Program-made: the position numbers and the translations under genes
Shown: positions 57,813 through 64,000 of the stretch, piece by piece
Layout of the letters: each line of letters starts with the position of its first letter
Position numbering within the stretch: position 1 is the stretch's first letter
Assembly (NCBI RefSeq): GCF_003144315.1
Contig: NZ_MPDK01000002.1
Coordinates: forward strand, 372,001-436,000
Length of the DNA stretch: 64,000 nt
Reading direction: 5' to 3'
From: Sulfoacidibacillus thermotolerans
Lineage (GTDB): Bacteria; Bacillota; Bacilli; Alicyclobacillales; SLC66
The notes under the pieces: generated by a model
What the model was told of the DNA's origin: nothing
The model's database searches: none
What the model saw: the letters and a program-made list of their open reading frames with translations, nothing else

Positions 57813-58874
57813 TTAACTTCTTGTAAACTGATTGTCCACATCAGTTTTAATGCTTTTGCCAAAAGCAAACGCGTTCATCAGTTCGACGTCACCCTCGTGA
57901 TTGACCGAGAACCCATGGTAAGAAAAATTGGCACTCCCAATAAATACAATTCGGCCATTGTCCACAGACAAAATTTTTGCATGTAAATATTCATTATCAT
58001 ACGGTTGATAGTAGCGAACGTCTATCCCCGCATTTGCCAGCAACCGAGCCGTTTTATGATTATAATGCTGCTTTGCATCAAGTACGACTCTTACTTTTAC
58101 ACCTCTTGCGACCGCTTCAGAAAGTGCTGCAACGAGTTCACGACTAGTAAATGCAAAAGCTTCCATATCAATCTCTTCTTTCGCACTTGCGATCGCCAAA
58201 AGCAAGGCTGGCTCAATTTGTGTATCAGCGCGCAACGGAAGCGGATAAGCTACTGGGACTTCCGGATTGCCGCCCGCACGCGCGTAATCTTGTTCAAAAA
58301 GACCTTCAAACTCTGGACTTGGATGCGTGAAATAGACTGATGCATCGTGATTTTCCCAACTATATGTACCAAAGTTCATCCCCCCCAGTAAAGCCTGCAT
58401 TCCATGATGTGTCATAACAACAAGTGATTTGATATGGGAAATCCCCCCGGAGATTGAAAGAGTGCGCACTTTGATCTGATGAGCTTGGAGAAAAGGAAGT
58501 GCAACGGATTGAGAGTGTGGTTCTGTAGCATCCAGTACAACTTCTACATCAACCCCTCGTACTTTTGCACGCAATAGAGCCTGCAAAATATTTGGATCGG
58601 ATAGTTCATACATTGTTAAATGGCAAAAGCTTGTACTCTGATCAATCATCTTCAGTGCCTCCGGTTTTATCTCTGGACCCCAAAGCAGCGTCTCGTCGCC
58701 CTGTGTTACCGGGTTAGGAAATTGCCCAGCAGACATACCATCCATCGATGTACATCCTGAAAGCAGCAAGAGAAGTACACCGCTTATGAGCACTTTTGGG
58801 ATGAAAAACCAGATCTTGCGCCTTTGCGCAGATCTATACTCACTTCGAGCAGCTGTTGATTGATACAAGATCAT
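57813..58874 (-). CDS. phospholipase D-like lipoprotein
   Basis: A 353-residue protein with a lipoprotein signal: basic head, long hydrophobic stretch and lipobox LLSGC (Cys near 41). Two HKD domains: HIKSLVVMTHHGMQALLGGMNF (about 150) and HAKILSVDNGRIVFIGSANFSYHG (about 305). PLD enzymes act on phosphodiesters of lipids or nucleic acids. In this position outside the membrane, a lipid or nuclease role is possible. No cardiolipin synthase membrane head is present. Confidence 0.82.
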   Translation of the reverse strand: MILYQSTAARSEYRSAQRRKIWFFIPKVLISGVLLLLLSGCTSMDGMSAGQFPNPVTQGDETLLWGPEIKPEALKMIDQSTSFCHLTMYELSDPNILQALLRAKVRGVDVEVVLDATEPHSQSVALPFLQAHQIKVRTLSISGGISHIKSLVVMTHHGMQALLGGMNFGTYSWENHDASVYFTHPSPEFEGLFEQDYARAGGNPEVPVAYPLPLRADTQIEPALLLAIASAKEEIDMEAFAFTSRELVAALSEAVARGVKVRVVLDAKQHYNHKTARLLANAGIDVRYYQPYDNEYLHAKILSVDNGRIVFIGSANFSYHGFSVNHEGDVELMNAFAFGKSIKTDVDNQFTRS

Positions 58875-59049
58875 GCCGTGATCGCTCCTCTTTTACAACT
58901 CGATGATCGATGAGAACGTTTTGCACATCCTCCATCAATCTCTTCTGTTAGCGAACAGCAGACCAAATTCCTTTTTACAATCACACAATGGCTACTCGTT
59001 TTGAATACTTGTCGTTCACAATGCTGTCGCCAAAAGCTTTTTCTGCCAT

Positions 59050-59083
59050 AAAAAAATCCCTGCATGCACCATTGCTGCAGAGA
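59050..59083 (-). terminator. terminator of the small paralogue pair
   Basis: An 8-bp stem (TCTCTGCA with TGCAGGGA, one G-U pair) followed by TTTTTTT on the minus strand, about 16 bases after the stop of the 83-residue gene. The region 58,875-59,049 holds no gene that I can support. Confidence 0.85.
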
Positions 59084-59098
59084 CGTATTGATATTCCT

Positions 59099-59350
59099 CT
59101 AGCGCTGTGTAATCGGCGAATAAAGACATTTTTGATCCTGATCAAAAATCGGCATCAACAGCTGGGAACGCGAAGTCAACGTCGCCCCTAGCGTAGAGAG
59201 ATATGACCAGTCACCCATACAAAATCCAGCGCTCATCATCATCGTGGAGTGCGAATCCCAACCATTTTGAATGTTTTGTCCGAAAAATTGCCCAACCGCA
59301 TTTGTCATCGCAGCATTTTGGATATTGCCTACTTGAATAAACGCTGCCAT
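59099..59350 (-). CDS. small paralogue 2 of a tandem pair (possibly GerPA/GerPF-like)
   Basis: An 83-residue protein that starts on the base next to the stop of its paralogue. It shares MAAF, then VG, AMTN, VG, FGQNIQN, WDSHS, and AG.MG with it. The pattern of one short hydrophobic protein with a central G-rich part recalls spore-coat GerPA/GerPF, but I cannot confirm the family. The C-terminal 25 residues differ from paralogue 1. Probably translationally coupled. Confidence 0.6.
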   Translation of the reverse strand: MAAFIQVGNIQNAAMTNAVGQFFGQNIQNGWDSHSTMMMSAGFCMGDWSYLSTLGATLTSRSQLLMPIFDQDQKCLYSPITQR

Positions 59351-59605
59351 CTAGGGTCCCTGCCAACTTGGAGAGAAATTGTCTTTCACATCCGAATCCG
59401 CGATGGGCTGTAAAACGACAGCAGGAGTATACGACCAAACCGCTGCGACACCGTTTAGATCATAATTGCCCATCACATATCCTGCCGCCATTTGCAAAGG
59501 AGAATGAGAATCCCACGCATTTTGGACGTTCTGTCCGTAAAAAAAACCCACATCGTTTGTCATGGATGAAATCTGGAACGCTCCCACACTGACAAATGCA
59601 GCCAT
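59351..59605 (-). CDS. small paralogue 1 of a tandem pair (possibly GerPA/GerPF-like)
   Basis: An 84-residue protein with AGGAGGAGGAT before the ATG. It shares the MTN-VG-GQN-QN-WDSHS framework with its downstream neighbour. Upstream, CATATGTATA with an AC 17 bases before it loosely resembles a sigma-K promoter (minus, near 59,640), which would fit spore coat expression; a TTGACA lies in the same stretch. Family and function remain open. Confidence 0.6.
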   Translation of the reverse strand: MAAFVSVGAFQISSMTNDVGFFYGQNVQNAWDSHSPLQMAAGYVMGNYDLNGVAAVWSYTPAVVLQPIADSDVKDNFSPSWQGP

Positions 59606-59679
59606 GAATCCTCCTCCTCGCTCGCCACACGATATACATATGCACTGTCAAGACGGTTGGTTCATAGCGATCTAGGTTG

Positions 59680-61383
59680 TCAACGAATGGCAAGCCCACG
59701 AATTCTATTCCAAATCATCCCAATTTCAAGGGCGCGAGGTAAAGCATAAAACCCAGAGCACCCTTCTTCCATACTTATTTGTGCGAACCCTTTTTTATAA
59801 ACTTCTTGCACGATGCGAGACGTAACTTGGTGAAGCGATATCTCTCCATCTACAAATTGGGTAAGTGCATAGCGAATCATCGCCACTGCCGCACGCGTCT
59901 GACTCTCTTCAATAAGTTGCTCTAATGCGCCAAGATCGACAAATTCATCGCCGTACTGTACCGTAAAACGCGATTTGACATCCATTCGTTCAAGTTTTGT
60001 CCCCATTGCGATAGGTTGTGGAACACGGATGCGTGCCTGTGTCAAAGGACTTATCGCTTCGATCCTACGTTTTGCAGGGAAATCGAGACGAACACGCCTT
60101 GCCTCTTCGGTAACATCAAGCGGTCTGTATTCGTCCATCAACAAAACCATATCCGCTACATCAAGATAATCTCCAGATCCACCAATCACCAAGATACTCG
60201 ATACACCATATGTGAGATATAATTCCTGCACCCGATCTACAAAGGGCGTGATCGGTTCGCGTTCTTTGGCCACCAGCGCCTGCATACGCGCATCGCGAAT
60301 CATAAAATTTGTCGCACTCGTATCTTCATCCATCAGCAAAACACGTGCACCTAGCTCAAGCGCCTCCATAATTGCGGCAGCCTGAGACGTGGAACCACTC
60401 GCATCCTGAGTACTAAAAGTGGTGGTAGAACGGTCGCGCGGCAAGTGTGAGATGAATCCTGAAATATCGACGCGACTTACCCTGCGCCCATCTTCTGCAC
60501 GCACTTTAACTGCCGTCTCATCCGTGATACACCACTCTCGACCATCTCCCGCAATATGATGGTAGATCCCGCGCATGATCGCCTGCAACAAGGTGCTTTT
60601 CCCGTGAAATCCTCCGCCCACAATCAAAGTTACGCCCTTTTTAATCCCCATGCCTGCAATTTCCCGTCCACTTGGCAAATGCCAAGTCACCACTGTAGAT
60701 AGAGGTGCTTGAAATGGCTGGGCAAGTTTTTCATCCATCGGCAACTCACTCATTCCGCTTCGCCGTGCCAAGATTGACCCATTTCCAATAAATGAAACAA
60801 GCCCCCGGTCTGCTAACGAGCGTCGGATAAAACATTGGTCTATGTACAATGCTACATGTTCATCTAGTTCCGCAAAAGGAAACTCCGATCGCGCAAATGC
60901 CTGATGTAAAACGAACGGCAAATCGACAAGAAACATCGCCTCAGCGTCTTTGGCTCGAATCCTTCGACCATTTGCCGGAAGCCCCACAGCAAGGCGTACC
61001 TCAATGCCTGCTTTTGTCACATTTACTGCACTACGCGGCAAAACTACCTGTTGTGGAGAAGCGAACAAAATAATCCCACTACGGCCACTCCCTCGACGTT
61101 TTAAGCCAAGTTCCTTTAAAACCGCCGATAACCTTCGTGTTAAAAAATCCTCAACTGCGATTCTGCGGTCGAGATCCGTTAATATCGCTTCGTCCAGCCG
61201 CAACAAATCTGCATCTACAAACGCGCGAACGCGCGAAGGTGGCGCAAAGGGATCAGATTGCACCCGATCAATGGTTAAAATATATGGGCCAAGATCAAAT
61301 ATACCTTTTAGATCGCGATATCCACCATAGGACTTGCCCTCTAAACTTCGCAACAACCGCAAAAAATACGATCGATTCTCCAT
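59680..61383 (-). CDS. ABC-class ATPase domain protein
   Basis: A 567-residue protein starting at ATG 61383 (AGGGAGCG upstream). Walker A is GGGFHGKSTLLQAI and Walker B VLLMDEDTSATNFMIRD, with GSGDYLDVADMVLLMDEY after it, as in the predicted ATPases of the ABC class (DUF2791/PF09818 group). It lacks membrane segments, so it is not a transporter ATPase in the usual sense. The function of the family is unknown. 28 bases after galU. Confidence 0.82.
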   Translation of the reverse strand: MENRSYFLRLLRSLEGKSYGGYRDLKGIFDLGPYILTIDRVQSDPFAPPSRVRAFVDADLLRLDEAILTDLDRRIAVEDFLTRRLSAVLKELGLKRRGSGRSGIILFASPQQVVLPRSAVNVTKAGIEVRLAVGLPANGRRIRAKDAEAMFLVDLPFVLHQAFARSEFPFAELDEHVALYIDQCFIRRSLADRGLVSFIGNGSILARRSGMSELPMDEKLAQPFQAPLSTVVTWHLPSGREIAGMGIKKGVTLIVGGGFHGKSTLLQAIMRGIYHHIAGDGREWCITDETAVKVRAEDGRRVSRVDISGFISHLPRDRSTTTFSTQDASGSTSQAAAIMEALELGARVLLMDEDTSATNFMIRDARMQALVAKEREPITPFVDRVQELYLTYGVSSILVIGGSGDYLDVADMVLLMDEYRPLDVTEEARRVRLDFPAKRRIEAISPLTQARIRVPQPIAMGTKLERMDVKSRFTVQYGDEFVDLGALEQLIEESQTRAAVAMIRYALTQFVDGEISLHQVTSRIVQEVYKKGFAQISMEEGCSGFYALPRALEIGMIWNRIRGLAIR

Positions 61384-61411
61384 GTGCTTCGCTCCCTGAT
61401 CAGACCGACCA

Positions 61412-62311
61412 TCACATGGCAAAAGGTCCGCGCTCTTTTTCTGCCTCTTCTAACACTTCATGTAAATACTGCAAAACATCCGTTCTCATATCGGATCGCA
61501 TTAATGCGAGTCCAATAGTCGCCTTGATATATCCCAATTTATCGCCAATATCAAATCGCAATCCATCAATCTTACACGCGTGTAACCCGCTTTTTAACAT
61601 CTGCCCACGCAATGCATCTGTAAGTTGCACCTCCCCTTGCTTACCAGGAGGAGTCGTCTCGATAATTGAGAAAATATCCGGTGTAATTACATAGCGACCA
61701 ACGATCGCCAAATTCGAAGGCGCCTCATGCACAAACGGTTTCTCAATCAAATCTGTAACTGTATATTCGATCCCATCCGCGCTCACACCCGCTATAATCC
61801 CATAGCTTGACACATTTTCCCGTGGCACAGGCTTGACCCCGACAACTGTTTGTTCACAGCGGCCATAGATCTCCAAAAGTTGCGATAGCGCTGGTTTTTG
61901 TGAATAGATAATATCATCACCCAACAATACAGCAAATGGCTCCGACCCTACAAATGATCGAGCCATATACACAGCATGTCCAAGCCCTCGCAATTCCGGC
62001 TGACGGATATAATGAATATTGGCTAAGCGTGAAATGTGTTGAACCACTTCTAACGTAGAACGCTTTTCATGTTCTGCCAAGTGCATTTCGAGTTCTAATG
62101 ATCGATCAAAGTGATCTTCGATCGCCCGCTTTGATCGCCCAGTCACGATCAAAACATCCTCAATCCCTGCCGCCACTGCTTCTTCAACGATATATTGAAT
62201 GGCTGGCTTGTCTACAAGCGGCAACATTTCCTTTGGTTGTGCCTTCGTCGCCGGTAAAAAGCGAGTTCCCAACCCCGCTGCTGGGATAACTGCTTTGCGC
62301 ACGCGTCTCAT
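61412..62311 (-). CDS. galU: UTP-glucose-1-phosphate uridylyltransferase
   Basis: A 299-residue nucleotidyltransferase: AVIPAAGLGTRFLPATKAQPKEMLPLVDKP, QYIVEEA, LGDDIIY and GEVQLTDALRG are GalU/GtaB signatures. It makes UDP-glucose for glycolipid, teichoic acid or polysaccharide synthesis. Typical length. Follows the MazG-like gene by 15 bases in the same operon. Confidence 0.94.
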   Translation of the reverse strand: MRRVRKAVIPAAGLGTRFLPATKAQPKEMLPLVDKPAIQYIVEEAVAAGIEDVLIVTGRSKRAIEDHFDRSLELEMHLAEHEKRSTLEVVQHISRLANIHYIRQPELRGLGHAVYMARSFVGSEPFAVLLGDDIIYSQKPALSQLLEIYGRCEQTVVGVKPVPRENVSSYGIIAGVSADGIEYTVTDLIEKPFVHEAPSNLAIVGRYVITPDIFSIIETTPPGKQGEVQLTDALRGQMLKSGLHACKIDGLRFDIGDKLGYIKATIGLALMRSDMRTDVLQYLHEVLEEAEKERGPFAM

Positions 62312-62326
62312 CGTTACCGATCCCTT

Positions 62327-62656
62327 CTACTCGTTCCATTCTCGTCCCATGTTGTAGCGCATTTTTCGGACGTACGCCAACTCTAAGTCAATCCCTACGT
62401 AATTTGCTAATTTCACAATATACGCCAAACAATCCGCGAGTTCATCGCGCAAATGCTCGCGGGCTTCGCCTTCCTTTGCGATCATCTCGGGGTGACCCAT
62501 GGCGCCCTGTAACCGCCGCACTTCCTTTGCAACCTCCCCAACTTCCTCCACAAGCAACATCACATTCAACGGGAGATCCTGTGAAAATCCCTTTTCCTTG
62601 TCCAACCATTCATGGAACCTTTGGCAATCCTGCAAAGTCGGCCGATCCGGCAACAC
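62327..62656 (-). CDS. MazG-like nucleotide pyrophosphohydrolase
   Basis: A 109-residue all-alpha NTP pyrophosphatase: LLVEEVGEVAKEVR (EExxE) and LRDELADCLAYIVKLAN (ExxD) are the metal-binding motifs. It would hydrolyse a nucleoside triphosphate to monophosphate; specificity unknown. First gene of the galU operon. Confidence 0.85.
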   Translation of the reverse strand: MLPDRPTLQDCQRFHEWLDKEKGFSQDLPLNVMLLVEEVGEVAKEVRRLQGAMGHPEMIAKEGEAREHLRDELADCLAYIVKLANYVGIDLELAYVRKMRYNMGREWNE

Positions 62657-62729
62657 GGCTCAAACGCCCCCTGTGCTCATCTTGTTCTTATGGTAACATA
62701 GAGTTAAGAATCTTTCATGGGGGACTATC

Positions 62730-63059
62730 ATGACAACTCAACTGCTCAGTCAAATGTCAAAAATGCAATTGGAAGCTGAAATGGCTCGTTGCCAAGAACA
62801 AGCTAAACTCGCCCTCGAACAAGGTGTCATCAATGAATATCAAGTCTATGAGCAACGTTATTTTCTAGCAAAATCGTACCTCATGGATCGCCAAACGATT
62901 GAACCTCATGTCACCTATGGCATCGAAACTACGACAGACCTTTTTACAGTCGAATACTTAGATGGCATTATGGCCTATGGAAAGGTCCTTGGGACAAAAG
63001 AAAAACGCGCATTCCCGATCGGCAAGCTCGTACCGCTCGACTTTTCGCGCGATTCCTAA
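62730..63059 (+). CDS. yfhH: YfhH-family protein (DUF1811)
   Basis: A 109-residue protein with GGGGGA upstream. The N-terminus is helical (SQMSKMQLEAEMARCQEQAKLA, INEYQVYEQRYFLAKSYL) and the rest a small beta domain (FTVEYLDGIMAYGKV), as in Bacillus YfhH. Function unknown. Divergent from the MazG-like gene. Confidence 0.82.
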   Translation: MTTQLLSQMSKMQLEAEMARCQEQAKLALEQGVINEYQVYEQRYFLAKSYLMDRQTIEPHVTYGIETTTDLFTVEYLDGIMAYGKVLGTKEKRAFPIGKLVPLDFSRDS

Positions 63060-63076
63060 CAACCATTATCATGAAG

Positions 63077-63490
63077 TTACACACCGTCGCTAAACAGCAT
63101 CGATAGCGCGCCCCAGACCTCATGATCAGGAAATTCTTGATACATCGTCGCCGCATGCTCAATAAATGTACTAAAAGCATCCTCATCAAAATCAACATCC
63201 ACCTGCAGATCAGAGCGCGTTTCTCCTGTGCGCACAAGAATCCCGACAGGTGCTTGTAACAAAGTTGCACACTGTGCAACAGGCACTAAGAGATCAATTC
63301 CTCTGCCTTGTTCTCGCAGCCCAATCACCAGATGAGGCGCATTTTCAAACGGTGATGCAGCAAAGCGGAGCGAAAGTGGCGCTCGATCCTCCTTGCAAAG
63401 ATAATTCTCAAGCCACAATTTCGCTCCTGGCGCATCAATCACAGCGCGCTCTTCATCAAGCGTGGCGTGCATTTTAGCTTTTACATGCAT
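63077..63490 (-). CDS. conserved hypothetical protein, 137 aa
   Basis: A soluble acidic protein with AAGGG upstream of the ATG. Strands (PLSLRFAASPF, HLVIGLREQGRGIDLLVPV) and a C-terminal helix suggest an alpha/beta fold. Not recognised. It is 18 bases after the peptidoglycan-binding gene and probably co-transcribed. Confidence 0.6.
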   Translation of the reverse strand: MHVKAKMHATLDEERAVIDAPGAKLWLENYLCKEDRAPLSLRFAASPFENAPHLVIGLREQGRGIDLLVPVAQCATLLQAPVGILVRTGETRSDLQVDVDFDEDAFSTFIEHAATMYQEFPDHEVWGALSMLFSDGV

Positions 63491-63507
63491 GAAATTGACC
63501 CTTCCCT

Positions 63508-63813
63508 TTATCCCATTTGGGCCACAGTAAAATGATTAACAAACTGCGGCCCCACTTCATTTTGCAGAATTTGTCGATTGACTGCAACCCCAATCAGCAA
63601 TTTCCACATTTGCTGATCCATGCGACCAGTAATCGGGACATGCTGACTCATTTGAAAACGTTTTAACGCTTCTTCTGTCCCTTGATTGAAGTGCTCCGTA
63701 ACTGGACCATGATAAAAGCCAAGCCGACGTAACATATACTGAAGAAACCCTACCGCATGCCCATAATCCTGAAAACCTAATTCATGGTACTCATAATCAG
63801 GCTCTGCATTCAC
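63508..63813 (-). CDS. peptidoglycan-binding domain protein
   Basis: About 101 residues. GTG 63813 has GAGGGA six bases upstream; ATG 63834 (GGGGGG ten bases upstream) is the alternative. Residues about 20-70 form a PG_binding_1 domain: AVGFLQYMLRRLGFYHG, VTEHFNQGTEEALKRFQ and GRMDQQMWKLL. No signal peptide is seen, which is odd for a wall-binding domain. Function unknown. Confidence 0.7.
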   Translation of the reverse strand: MNAEPDYEYHELGFQDYGHAVGFLQYMLRRLGFYHGPVTEHFNQGTEEALKRFQMSQHVPITGRMDQQMWKLLIGVAVNRQILQNEVGPQFVNHFTVAQMG

Positions 63814-63915
63814 ATTTTTCCCTCGCCACAACATTAGGACATATCCCCCCAACAAAGTCTATGCCCTATCATATGGTCATCCGCCTAAAATGTGTGCACG
63901 CCTCACTCTCTATGA

Positions 63916-64000
63916 TTACAGACGCCAACTGTACATATATTGTGGGTCTTCTATCGCCAAGGCCGCTGCTGTAAGGCCGAGTGGATGAAAGGCGTCTAAC
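63916..64000 (-). CDS. C-terminal end of a gene running out of the window
   Basis: The minus strand has an open frame from the right edge ending in TAA at 63918-63916, with about 27 visible residues (LDAFHPLGLTAAA, then IEDPQYMYSWRL). Too short for assignment. The region between 63,856 and 63,915 shows no other feature. Confidence 0.45.
   Translation of the reverse strand, partial: LDAFHPLGLTAAALAIEDPQYMYSWRL

Overview
The window is a chromosomal segment of a moderate-GC, spore-forming, respiring member of the Bacillota. Many genes are Bacillus-type: YwhD, YunC, YfhH/DUF1811, YmfF/YmfH, MurT-GatD, a fadNAE operon, YuiD, 3D-domain wall proteins and a ydaO c-di-AMP riboswitch. A SpoIID domain and a possible GerP-like pair fit a spore former. 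The fused isobutyryl-CoA mutase IcmF, the 2-oxoacid:ferredoxin oxidoreductase, the 7Fe-type ferredoxin and the NDH-2 dehydrogenase suggest an Alicyclobacillaceae-like lineage; that placement is an inference. I see no transposase, phage gene, CRISPR array or tRNA gene, so this is core chromosome.

Layout. 1-3,916: an rRNA operon on the minus strand (23S partial, tRNA-free spacer, 16S, 16S processing stem, strong promoter with A-tracts). 4.0-9.0 kb: a secreted 3D protein, a HepT-like protein, and a GntR regulator followed by korA-korB. 9.0-16.2 kb: mostly small membrane and conserved hypothetical genes, a B12-radical-SAM protein, a glycosyltransferase, DedA and IscA. 16.2-17.9 kb: a peroxiredoxin whose peroxidatic cysteine codon is an in-frame TGA (predicted selenoprotein) and a LysM-3D protein under a c-di-AMP riboswitch. 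17.9-27 kb: a PLP decarboxylase, YwhD, an unexplained trio of exported proteins (SpoIID-like, CarD-like, lipoprotein), an MtnE-like aminotransferase with endonuclease IV, and a glutamine synthetase with a GlnR/TnrA-like box. 27-31.8 kb: two SEDS proteins (RodA/FtsW type), a second DedA and an MBL-fold hydrolase.

31.8-39.7 kb: an SDR-murT-gatD-fRMsr operon, tcdA, and a ymfF-ymfH-rlu operon. 39.8-44.3 kb: a Ros/MucR-like zinc finger, NDH-2 with a Rex-like box, ferredoxin, an MFS transporter and UppP. 44.3-55.2 kb: fatty and branched-chain acyl-CoA catabolism. A tetR-icmF operon lies next to fadN-fadA-fadE, with a third 3D protein between, and both transcription units have operator-like palindromes (the fad one closely resembles the Bacillus FadR box). 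55.3-64 kb: D-amino acid transaminase, HIT protein, a cupredoxin fold without its copper ligands, PAP2 and phospholipase-D-like proteins, a tandem pair of small paralogues, an ABC-class ATPase, GalU, MazG-like, YfhH and a peptidoglycan-binding protein.

Themes: cell-wall metabolism (UppP, PAP2, MurT/GatD, SEDS, 3D proteins, Dat), redox balance (NDH-2/Rex, KorAB/ferredoxin, fRMsr, Sec-peroxiredoxin) and acyl-CoA degradation. The observation I rate highest is the selenocysteine-type peroxiredoxin at 16,289-16,756.
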